Below are positions 1 through 5,145 of a stretch of 5,152 bases of DNA, in pieces. Within the stretch, counting starts at the first letter, position 1, and each line of letters starts with the position of its first letter. Position numbers and translations under genes: made by a program. Source of the DNA: Oscillospiraceae bacterium (lineage in GTDB: Bacteria; Bacillota; Clostridia; Oscillospirales; Ruminococcaceae); assembly GCA_031285945.1 (NCBI GenBank), contig JAITVF010000158.1, positions 1 through 5,152 on the forward strand, given 5' to 3'. The notes beneath the pieces are model-generated. The model had not been told where the DNA came from and did not search any database. It worked only from the letters and a program-made list of their open reading frames with translations.

Positions 1-376
1 CAGTCTCGATAGATTGGGCCAGCTGGGTAGCGCGCATGGTTAATTCGCTGCGCTGGTCGGTATCCAGCTCGGCGTCGGCCAGCATGACAGCCAGCGTTTC
101 CACCGCCTCGTCCCGCGCCTTTTGCCGGCTGAGCTGAGCTTCGGCAAAGTAGGCGTCGTCATCCATCGCATCCTCCGCTATAACTTCCTCGCCTTCGGGC
201 GCTTCGGCGTCCACATACTGGGCTTCTCCGTAATTGGGGGTATGCTCCTGAATAGCCTCCTGGGCCGGAACATCCACCGATACCTTGGAGTACTCCCAGT
301 TTAGGTAAACCGCAATTCCCAGACCCAACACCAGCGCCGTCAGGATTATTTGCCGCTTGCCGATAATCATGTTCAT
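1..376 (-). CDS. spoIIIAH: SpoIIIAH, stage III sporulation protein AH (partial, C-terminus beyond the window)
   Basis: Mother-cell membrane protein whose extracellular domain binds forespore SpoIIQ, linking the two halves of the SpoIIIA-SpoIIQ channel (family knowledge). The reading frame is open from an ATG at 376 to the left edge, giving 125 codons of a protein that is usually around 200 aa. A short basic N-terminus is followed by one membrane segment at about residues 8-26, then an acidic linker at about 51-75 (DAEAPEGEE, MDDDAYF). A charged helical stretch at about 76-125 (QLSRQKARDEAVETL...QSIET) matches the start of the family's YscJ/FliF-like ring-building domain. The end of that domain is missing. 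The start is fixed by a perfect AGGAGG at 391-386, nine bases upstream; a second ATG two codons later is spaced less well. It lies 39 nt after spoIIIAG, as expected for the last gene of the operon. Confidence 0.93.
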   Translation of the reverse strand, partial: MNMIIGKRQIILTALVLGLGIAVYLNWEYSKVSVDVPAQEAIQEHTPNYGEAQYVDAEAPEGEEVIAEDAMDDDAYFAEAQLSRQKARDEAVETLAVMLADAELDTDQRSELTMRATQLAQSIET

Positions 377-385
377 ATACTGCTT

Positions 386-391
386 CCTCCT
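386..391 (-). promoter_or_regulatory. Strong Shine-Dalgarno of spoIIIAH
   Basis: The minus strand reads AGGAGG, nine bases before the ATG at 376. It is the only full consensus site among the genes of this operon and decides the start of spoIIIAH over the ATG at 370. Confidence 0.8.
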
Positions 392-415
392 GCAATTATC
401 GATTATTTACCACTC

Positions 416-997
416 TCAGCTTATCTTTACAACACACACCCGGGCCGATGTGACGCCGAGCGCGGTTGTTACAACAGAGGTTAGCTTTTGCTCTACAAGA
501 ACATCATCCGCGCCCTCGCAGACTATGACCACTCCCTGGACCTTAGGCTCCAGCTCCGTTAAAACCAGGGCCTCTTTTCTGCCGTACTCGGAATCCACAA
601 GTATAACGTTTTGCTCTACGTTTTCGGTCAGGTTCAGGGTTTCTCGCTCTTCTTCGCCCGTTCCGACACTGGTTTTGTCGGTCGCCCGCTTTTCTTCCTG
701 CGCGTAAACGTATTCAATTCCCCTTTCCAGCGTGACCATTACCTCGTTGCGTCCTACGCCGTCAATCTGCGTTATAAGGCCCGAAAGCTTTTCCTCGAGC
801 TTATCGGCGTATTCCTCGGCGGCGTAGGTGGCCGTCAGGTTGTTTGGCGGGCTGTCGGGCGCCCCTGCGCCGCTTTCGTTAAAGTACGAGAGGAGTATCA
901 TCAGCATCCCCAAAAGGCCCAGCCCCACGACCAGCTTGAGCTTGATATCTTTTTTGAGGAAGGCCAAAATCCGTTCAGAAAAATTGTTGACCGCCAT
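416..997 (-). CDS. spoIIIAG: SpoIIIAG, ring-forming stage III sporulation protein
   Basis: Structural subunit of the SpoIIIA-SpoIIQ complex. In B. subtilis it forms a large multimeric ring in the space between mother cell and forespore (family knowledge). The 193-aa product has a basic cytoplasmic N-terminus, one membrane segment at about residues 20-38 and a linker rich in Gly, Pro and Asn. Its ring-building domain is at about 60-193. The domain is interrupted at about 95-140 by a charged insertion (YVYAQEEKRATDKT...) that corresponds to the family's beta-triangle region. The C-terminal half carries the typical EPKVQGVVIVCEGADD stretch at 150-165 followed by a helix and a short strand. It is shorter than the roughly 229-aa B. 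subtilis protein, mostly in the linkers. The ATG at 997 is preceded by AGAGGA ten bases upstream. It starts 20 nt after spoIIIAF ends, so the two are very likely co-transcribed. Confidence 0.96.
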   Translation of the reverse strand: MAVNNFSERILAFLKKDIKLKLVVGLGLLGMLMILLSYFNESGAGAPDSPPNNLTATYAAEEYADKLEEKLSGLITQIDGVGRNEVMVTLERGIEYVYAQEEKRATDKTSVGTGEEERETLNLTENVEQNVILVDSEYGRKEALVLTELEPKVQGVVIVCEGADDVLVEQKLTSVVTTALGVTSARVCVVKIS

Positions 998-1017
998 GGC
1001 TTTCTCTTCCTCTCTTT

Positions 1018-1497
1018 TTATCTATAGCTTATATTTACGGGGCACCCGAGCTCCGACTCAAGCTCCTTTGATATTGCCCCGCCCTCCTCCTCGTGGGCTA
1101 TATCCAGCACAAGGCCCGCGTTCTCGAGCCTTGGGGTATCGCTTTCGCCTACAGTAATGTTTATGGTGATACTGTGGACATTTATTCCCCTTTGGGCTAA
1201 ATTGTCCGATACAATCTGTTCCAGGCTTCTGCTCGCCATCTCAATGGTCTGGCGGCCCGCTACCTCCTCCACGGCGCGGGCCCGCTCCTGTGACTGCGAA
1301 TAGCCGTCCTGAGGCATATCCACCCTAAGCGGCGGGCTTACTAGTACGATTGGCGAAAGCACCGCGCAGAGAAAGAATATGCTTATCACCATTCTGAACG
1401 TTTTTTCCATATTAGAGCGGGGCATGATCATCTGCGCAAGGCCGCAGGCGATCATTGTGGCGCACAGGGCAAAAGCCCACTGCTTTACAGCGTCCAT
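1018..1497 (-). CDS. spoIIIAF: SpoIIIAF, stage III sporulation protein AF
   Basis: Membrane component of the SpoIIIA channel with a soluble domain proposed to adopt a ring-building fold like that of AG and AH (family knowledge). The 159-aa product has two membrane segments at about residues 5-22 and 33-53. Between them is a short loop with the family-typical arrangement MIMPRSNMEKTFRMVISIFF, and the second segment ends in LSPIVLV. The remainder, about 60-159, is hydrophilic, with a long helix (SQERARAVEEVAGRQTIEMA) and then an alternating strand (INVHSITINITVG). It is shorter than the roughly 206-aa B. subtilis homologue. The ATG at 1497 has AAAGG eight bases upstream. The gene begins 22 nt after spoIIIAE and ends 20 nt before spoIIIAG. 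Confidence 0.93.
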   Translation of the reverse strand: MDAVKQWAFALCATMIACGLAQMIMPRSNMEKTFRMVISIFFLCAVLSPIVLVSPPLRVDMPQDGYSQSQERARAVEEVAGRQTIEMASRSLEQIVSDNLAQRGINVHSITINITVGESDTPRLENAGLVLDIAHEEEGGAISKELESELGCPVNISYR

Positions 1498-1519
1498 AAT
1501 ATAAGCCTTTCTTTTATGA

Positions 1520-2680
1520 TTACCCTGCGGATATCCCCACCGCCATTACAACGCTGGTTGATACTATCATCAGCAGCGAAAAGCAAAGTATGGCCGAGAT
1601 GAGCATTCCCAGAACGTTTCCGCAGTTGCGCAGTATGCCGGCTACCCTGGGGATACTCATCACATCGGCGGCCGCGGCGGTTATTCGGGTGATCAAAAGC
1701 CACGCCGCAGCCTGTAAAAACACCGGCAGAAAAGTAAAAATCGCAACTATTATCCCATAGGCGCCTATGGTGGTCTTAACAAGCTTAAGGCAGCCCTGCG
1801 CCGCCATAAACGCCTCGGACAAAACCCCGCCGGCCATGGGAACCATACTGGTTATAAGAAACTTGGTCGCCTTTACCGTTACGCCGTCGGCCGAGTGGGA
1901 AAGCATACTCTGAATAGAAAGCAGCGCGACAAAAATCGTAAGCATAAATCCCATAGCCCAGGTTACCGCGGTGCGTATGCCGCCGGCCGCCGCCGAAATG
2001 TTGAGCTCGGGCACAAATGAGCCGCATATGCAGACAGCCAGATAAACCGCCATAAGGGGTATAAGAGTCTGAGCCACCGCCTGGGACACCGCCTGGCATA
2101 CTCCCATAAGGAAAATACTGTAAGTCGAGCCCGAAACCGGCTGCCCCGCGCTTATCATGGCCGCCGAAAAAATGGGGATAAAGCCCAGCATAAAGCTGGC
2201 GGCGGTGCGTATGGTGGCCGCCGTTTTCATAACACAGTCGAGTATGGGCATGGCGACCGAGGTTAATATGCACAGGACCGAAACGGTCTGAAACGCCCCC
2301 GAAAGCGCCGTCTGAAAGCTACCCGCCCGCAGTGTCTCGAGGAGTGAGCAGAGCAAAACCACCCCCAGCATCACGGCAAGGGCCCGTATTGGCTCTGTAA
2401 GAGTCCTCATAGCCATGCTAAACAGGACCGGAAAGAACCGCCCCGGCGTAAGCTCAAGCATGGTTCGCCAGTCGAGCTCGTATACCCCCGATTCCTCCAT
2501 AAGCTCCCTGGCTTCGCCAGGAACCCGGTTCATAAGCTCGTCCCTTCCGATAGCGCCAAGCTGCTCGTTTATCTGAGCCGAAAGATCTCCCCTGGAGCTG
2601 TATGAGGGATACGCCTCAACGGGAAAAAGAAAAAAAACGCATAAAAAAATCAGAATTAACACCCGCCGCCTTTTTTTCAT
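1520..2680 (-). CDS. spoIIIAE: SpoIIIAE, polytopic stage III sporulation membrane protein
   Basis: Large integral membrane subunit of the SpoIIIA complex; its precise role is not settled. The 386-aa product is close to the family length of about 400. It starts with a clear signal peptide: MKKRRR, a hydrophobic core at 7-20, and a possible signal peptidase I site after VEA at residue 23. A hydrophilic region follows at 24-80. Several membrane segments lie at about 99-117, 134-156, 160-178, 186-220, 240-258, 306-332 and 355-380. Family-typical residues include the stretch around 256-290 (QSMLSHSADGVTVKATKF and then VPMAGGVLSEA). The ATG at 2680 is preceded by an unusually G-rich ribosome site (GGAGG five bases upstream within an A-G5-A-G6 tract). 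The next gene upstream, spoIIIAD, is 65 nt away. Confidence 0.97.
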   Translation of the reverse strand: MKKRRRVLILIFLCVFFLFPVEAYPSYSSRGDLSAQINEQLGAIGRDELMNRVPGEARELMEESGVYELDWRTMLELTPGRFFPVLFSMAMRTLTEPIRALAVMLGVVLLCSLLETLRAGSFQTALSGAFQTVSVLCILTSVAMPILDCVMKTAATIRTAASFMLGFIPIFSAAMISAGQPVSGSTYSIFLMGVCQAVSQAVAQTLIPLMAVYLAVCICGSFVPELNISAAAGGIRTAVTWAMGFMLTIFVALLSIQSMLSHSADGVTVKATKFLITSMVPMAGGVLSEAFMAAQGCLKLVKTTIGAYGIIVAIFTFLPVFLQAAAWLLITRITAAAADVMSIPRVAGILRNCGNVLGMLISAILCFSLLMIVSTSVVMAVGISAG

Positions 2681-2681
2681 G

Positions 2682-2694
2682 CCCCCCTCCCCCT
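2682..2694 (-). promoter_or_regulatory. G-rich Shine-Dalgarno of spoIIIAE
   Basis: The minus strand shows A, five G, A, then six G, ending one base before the ATG. A GGAGG core can be placed five bases from the start codon. The homopolymer flanks allow several pairing registers with the 16S rRNA tail. This supports the ATG at 2680 as the spoIIIAE start. Confidence 0.6.
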
Positions 2695-2745
2695 GTCATA
2701 CTGTTTTCAGGAAAAAACGCGAATATATTTGCGGGGGCCGCGGTA

Positions 2746-3138
2746 TTATCTCAAAAGAGAATCCACAATACCCAGCACCTGAGAAAAAAGAGGCAGGCTT
2801 ATGACCAGCACGCCGATCTTCCCCGCCAGCTCGACCTTGGAGCCTATCGCCGTCTCCCCCGCGTCCTTGCAGGCGTCGCAGGCTATCTGGGTTATAAAGC
2901 AGAGCCCCAGCGCTTTAAAGAGAATCTCGGCGTAGGGGGCGGGCAGACCGGTATGGTCGAATACGGACTGTATCTGGCCGAGCACCGGCCGCATACCCGC
3001 AACAATCCCTCCGAGAATCAACGCGCCCGCTCCGAGCGAAAGCAAAAGCGCGAACTCGGGGCGATGCTGGCGGAGCACAACCGCCATAACCGCCGCCACA
3101 ATCCCCAGCCCTATGAGGGTAAATACCGTCGCCTCCAT
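2746..3138 (-). CDS. spoIIIAD: SpoIIIAD, stage III sporulation protein AD
   Basis: Small polytopic membrane subunit of the SpoIIIA channel, related to SpoIIIAC in its N-terminal half. From the ATG at 3138 it is 130 aa, close to the 133 aa of B. subtilis. Membrane segments lie at about residues 4-22, 29-48 and 106-126, with a further hydrophobic stretch at about 70-86. The best family mark is the conserved segment KDAGETAIGSKVELAGKI at 91-108. RQHRPEFALLL at 23-33 is also typical. I chose the start at 3138 because the family begins a few residues before the first membrane segment and because AAGGA lies 11 bases upstream. An in-frame ATG at 3174 would add twelve residues (MKKMKIKRTVKA), giving 142 aa, but it has no good ribosome site and falls in a 9-bp tandem repeat. 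The start is therefore uncertain; the gene identity is not. Confidence 0.93.
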   Translation of the reverse strand: MEATVFTLIGLGIVAAVMAVVLRQHRPEFALLLSLGAGALILGGIVAGMRPVLGQIQSVFDHTGLPAPYAEILFKALGLCFITQIACDACKDAGETAIGSKVELAGKIGVLVISLPLFSQVLGIVDSLLR

Positions 3139-3162
3139 TGCTTTTACCGTCCTTTTTATCTT

Positions 3163-3189
3163 CATCTTCTTCATCTTCTTTATCTTCTA
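3163..3189 (-). repeat. Three tandem copies of a 9-bp purine-rich unit before spoIIIAD
   Basis: Read on the minus strand, TAGAAGATA, AAGAAGATG and AAGAAGATG follow one another directly; the last two are identical and the first differs at two positions. The tract continues into a purine-rich run that includes the AAGGA ribosome site of spoIIIAD. The unit is a multiple of three bases, so a change in copy number would keep the frame of the alternative upstream start at 3174. Confidence 0.75.
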
Positions 3190-3229
3190 TGGCTTGTTCG
3201 ATAAATATAATTGCGATCGGCTATAGGCC

Positions 3230-3427
3230 CTAATACAGCCCGAAGACTGTTTTTACCGTTTCGAACAGGTTGCCTATTTCGGCCACGATCATCATGAGCA
3301 CTACTATTACCCCGGCCAGAGTGGTCATCATGGCCTGCTCGGGCCGCTCGGCGCGGGCCAGGACCAGGTTTAGAACCGCGACTATTATGCCTATACCGGC
3401 GATGCGAAAAATAAAATCCACATTCAC
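3230..3427 (-). CDS. spoIIIAC: SpoIIIAC, stage III sporulation protein AC
   Basis: Very small membrane subunit of the SpoIIIA channel. The product is 65 aa, against about 68 aa in B. subtilis, with two membrane segments at about residues 4-24 and 31-51. Its order of hydrophobic and charged residues is typical of the family: VDFIFRIAGIGIIVAVLN, a short polar turn RAERPEQA, then TTLAGVIVVLMM and a short amphipathic tail ending VKTVFGLY. The start codon is GTG at 3427. A run of six G residues at 3442-3437 stands at the ribosome-site position nine bases upstream but is not a classical site. Another GTG two codons on is possible. The gene begins 20 nt after spoIIIAB ends. The interval to spoIIIAD, 55 or 91 nt depending on the AD start, is one of the longer spacers in the operon. 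Confidence 0.95.
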   Translation of the reverse strand: MNVDFIFRIAGIGIIVAVLNLVLARAERPEQAMMTTLAGVIVVLMMIVAEIGNLFETVKTVFGLY

Positions 3428-3447
3428 TGTCTTTTTCCCCCCGGCTG

Positions 3448-3951
3448 TCAGATTAGAACAATGGCTATGCCAACCCCGCCAAGCACCCCCATGGTGCGAA
3501 AGAGAGAGCCTTTTTTTGCCCGTTCCTCCCGCGCGGAAAAAATACCGTGCTCTAAAAGCTCCCTTTGGCAGGCTATGGCGGCGAGCTGACTGTCAAGATC
3601 GGTGCTGCCCAGCACTTCTCCCAACGGGAGCAAGGCCTCGGCCCCATAGTCTCCCAGAATTTTGCGCTGCTTTTGCAGGGCCTCCCGCCAGCTTTCGGAA
3701 AAGGGCCGCCCGGACAGAAGCCCGGCATGGCACAGGCCCGCTATTTTAAGCTCTGAGAATCTTTTCTGCGCGCTTATCGAGGTCATAAGCCCCAGCATAG
3801 TGGGCCTTAAGTATCTGAGCCGGTTGGCCATCTCCTCGAGCATGGAGAGGGAAAGCTCAAGCCTCCTCACCCTGTCCGACATATTCGACGTCATCAGCGC
3901 CCCGATCATGACAGAGGACAGACCGATGAAGAGTATACCCGCCATTTTCAT
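3448..3951 (-). CDS. spoIIIAB: SpoIIIAB, stage III sporulation protein AB
   Basis: Membrane protein of the SpoIIIA complex whose cytoplasmic helical domain resembles the GspF/PilC platform proteins of type II secretion and type IV pili; it is thought to be the partner of the AA ATPase (family knowledge). The 167-aa product is close to the family length of about 171. It has an N-terminal membrane segment at about residues 4-22, a long helical cytoplasmic region at 25-145 (RVRRLELSLSMLEEM...), and a C-terminal membrane segment at about 150-167 after the basic stretch REERAKK (FRTMGVLGGVGIAIVLI). The ATG at 3951 is supported by GGAGG at 3965-3961, nine bases upstream, inside the coding sequence of spoIIIAA. 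The two genes overlap by 95 nt in different frames, which suggests translational coupling. Confidence 0.95.
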   Translation of the reverse strand: MKMAGILFIGLSSVMIGALMTSNMSDRVRRLELSLSMLEEMANRLRYLRPTMLGLMTSISAQKRFSELKIAGLCHAGLLSGRPFSESWREALQKQRKILGDYGAEALLPLGEVLGSTDLDSQLAAIACQRELLEHGIFSAREERAKKGSLFRTMGVLGGVGIAIVLI

Positions 3952-4903
3952 ATCGCAGCGCCTCCGTTCGTATCGTTTCCTTTACCTTGCAGGGCCGGTC
4001 ATGGCCGCCGAGCAAAAAGATCATTCCGAACGCGTCCTCACTCAGGAGCCTCGCCACCTGCCTTTTGCCGAGAAGCTCCTCAATCGATTCGGCGTGTACC
4101 GAGGCCACAAACCGAACGCCGCTGCGCAGCCCGTCCAGGATTCCCGATACGTCCTCCTCGCCTCCGATTTCGTCGCATACTATCACCTGCGGCGAAAGGG
4201 TGCGCACCGCCGTCATGATAGCTTCCCCCTTCGGGTAGCCGCTCAGTATGTCGCAGGCCGCGCCCAGGTCGTTTTGGGGTATGCCTTCGTGAACGGCGCC
4301 AAGCTCTCCGCGCTCGTCCGCCACCGCCACCCTGTAGTACCGCCCGGTCCTGCCCCCGGCCAGCTGACGGGCAAGATCCCGCAGAATGGTGGTCTTTCCG
4401 CTCGCGGGCGGCCCCGCCACCAAAACGCCGCAAAGAGAATCCTTAAAGGCGCGCCCTACAATTTCATCGGCGGCTCCGTGAATGTCGCGGGCTATGCGCA
4501 GATTGAGAGAGGTTACGTTTCTTACTGCCTGTACCCTGCCGTTTTGAAGGACCGCCGTTCCGCATATTCCGGCCCGGTGCCCGCCCTTTAATGAGATAAA
4601 TCCTTTAGCCATTTCGTTTTGATGGCTGTGAACAGAGTAGGCGCACATAGCGAGAATTGCCTCTTCAATTTCTTCCGGCGTTACAAGAACACAGGCGGCG
4701 GGAATATTATGCAGCCGGGCAAATGAATCCACAAACCAGTTCTGGCCGGGGCTTGTAAGCATCAGCGGCCTTTCTGCCCGCAGCCTGACCTCTGAGGCCG
4801 AAGCCTTTACAGAATCGGGCAACGCCGCAAGAATGTCACGCAGCCTTGCGGGCAGGCTCTCGATCGCCTGGTTAAAGCGCGGCGCGCCGAGCCTTATGTC
4901 CAT
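3857..4903 (-). CDS. spoIIIAA: SpoIIIAA, secretion-type ATPase of the SpoIIIA complex
   Basis: Cytoplasmic mother-cell ATPase of the SpoIIIA-SpoIIQ channel, related to the VirB11/GspE/PilT secretion ATPases. It is expected to hydrolyse ATP to power or assemble the channel. From the ATG at 4903 the product is 348 aa. Visible motifs are the N-terminal family stretch GFISLKGGHRAGICG at 101-115, Walker A GPPASGKT at 164-171, an acidic VADERGEL at 194-201, Walker B VIVCDE at 240-245, and SVHAES with its histidine at 270. All key nucleotide-binding residues look intact. The chosen start has AGAGGA six bases upstream. An in-frame TTG at 4999 would add 32 residues that have no ribosome site and no family resemblance. 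The product is longer than the B. subtilis protein of about 307 aa. Its last ~30 residues lie within the region that also encodes the spoIIIAB N-terminus. Confidence 0.96.
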   Translation of the reverse strand: MDIRLGAPRFNQAIESLPARLRDILAALPDSVKASASEVRLRAERPLMLTSPGQNWFVDSFARLHNIPAACVLVTPEEIEEAILAMCAYSVHSHQNEMAKGFISLKGGHRAGICGTAVLQNGRVQAVRNVTSLNLRIARDIHGAADEIVGRAFKDSLCGVLVAGPPASGKTTILRDLARQLAGGRTGRYYRVAVADERGELGAVHEGIPQNDLGAACDILSGYPKGEAIMTAVRTLSPQVIVCDEIGGEEDVSGILDGLRSGVRFVASVHAESIEELLGKRQVARLLSEDAFGMIFLLGGHDRPCKVKETIRTEALRYENGGYTLHRSVLCHDRGADDVEYVGQGEEA

Positions 4904-5054
4904 GCTCTTTCCTCTTCTCACTCGTTTGTATAAGGATATTACCGTTTGTCCACCTTTAGAACCGTCCCTCGTCTTTTCGGCTTTATTGTAGTCGGCCAAA
5001 GCTAAATCAGATTGGCCTTGAAAGCGCGCGCGGAGTATTGCTTTACGATTACTT
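4904..5054 (-). promoter_or_regulatory. Leader and probable promoter zone of the spoIIIA operon
   Basis: No gene is seen here. The operon is expected to be sigma-E controlled in the mother cell. Two weak candidates are visible on the minus strand. The first is ACTACAAT at 4992-4985 (sigma-E -10 consensus CATACAAT) with TCTGATT at 5011-5005 as a poor -35 at a 12-nt spacing, slightly short. The second is TATACAAA at 4932-4925, with no convincing -35 and a start point only about 15 nt from the spoIIIAA ATG. Neither is strong; the zone is likely, the exact site is not. Confidence 0.3.
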
Positions 5055-5065
5055 CATGATATAAT
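5038..5065 (+). promoter_or_regulatory. Candidate housekeeping promoter pointing right, away from spoIIIA
   Basis: On the plus strand TTGCTT at 5038-5043 is followed after 16 nt by a perfect TATAAT at 5060-5065, preceded by TG with one base between, an extended -10 element. The -35 matches the consensus only in its first half. The -10 lies inside the left arm of the dyad at 5059-5091, so transcription would begin in or near its loop. No gene is visible before the window ends, so the target is unknown. Confidence 0.4.
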
Positions 5066-5091
5066 AGCCACGAAGGGCGCGGCTATTATAT
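5059..5091. repeat. Perfect 11-bp dyad with 11-nt loop
   Basis: ATATAATAGCC at 5059-5069 pairs perfectly with GGCTATTATAT at 5081-5091 around the loop at 5070-5080. Each arm contains TATAAT on one strand. It could be an operator overlapping promoter -10 boxes or an RNA hairpin. The plus strand continues into TTTTAT, but the stem base is AT-only, so this is a poor intrinsic terminator. Confidence 0.7.
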
Positions 5092-5095
5092 TTTA

Positions 5096-5119
5096 TGGCC
5101 CGCCTTGCGGCGATGGCCA
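5096..5119. repeat. GC-rich hairpin between the two AT-rich dyads
   Basis: TGGCC at 5096-5100 pairs with GGCCA at 5115-5119, and CGCC at 5101-5104 pairs with GGCG at 5109-5112 around the loop TTGC. Two unpaired bases (AT, 5113-5114) bulge on the right side. It makes nine base pairs in all and sits directly between the dyads at 5059-5091 and 5120-5145. Confidence 0.5.
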
Positions 5120-5145
5120 ATTATATCATGTAAACATGATATAAT
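5120..5145. repeat. Perfect 11-bp dyad with 4-nt loop
   Basis: ATTATATCATG at 5120-5130 and CATGATATAAT at 5135-5145 are exact reverse complements separated by TAAA. Both strands carry TGATATAAT, an extended -10 box, so it could hold divergent promoter cores. On the minus strand the -10 would be 5125-5120, directing transcription towards spoIIIA; no good -35 is seen before the window ends. Confidence 0.7.

Larger units (their letters stand above)
5055..5130. repeat. 76-bp segment bounded by 11-bp perfect inverted repeats
   Basis: CATGATATAAT at 5055-5065 and its exact reverse complement at 5120-5130 bound this segment. Allowing a one-base gap, the match extends to about 15 bp, with AGCC on the left against GGCC on the right. 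The interior carries two further hairpins. The form resembles a very small non-coding element of the MITE or REP type, but no target-site duplication is evident. Opposed promoters sharing an extended -10 motif would look similar. Confidence 0.45.

Noticed and set aside
2700..2745. Terminator-like stretch between spoIIIAD and spoIIIAE: a short CGC...GCG stem followed by six T on the minus strand
   Set aside because: The stem is only three strong pairs with mismatches inside, too weak for an intrinsic terminator, and it would cut the operon in the middle.
2602..3204. Plus-strand open frame of 200 codons opposite spoIIIAD and the start of spoIIIAE
   Set aside because: Antisense to recognised genes, with a low-complexity basic composition and no family resemblance; a shadow frame.
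3662..4591. Long plus-strand open frame of 309 codons opposite spoIIIAA and spoIIIAB
   Set aside because: It is antisense to two clearly identified genes, has no membrane or domain pattern, is rich in Arg, Pro and His as expected for a shadow frame of GC-rich coding DNA, and has no convincing ribosome site.
4904..4999. TTG-initiated 32-residue N-terminal extension of SpoIIIAA
   Set aside because: No ribosome site precedes the TTG, the added residues are polar and basic with no family match, and the ATG at 4903 has a good site at correct spacing.
5059..5096. Intrinsic terminator formed by the dyad at 5059-5091 and the following T-rich plus-strand bases
   Set aside because: The base of the stem is AT-only, the loop is large and the T run is short and interrupted; a regulatory dyad or repeat explains it better.
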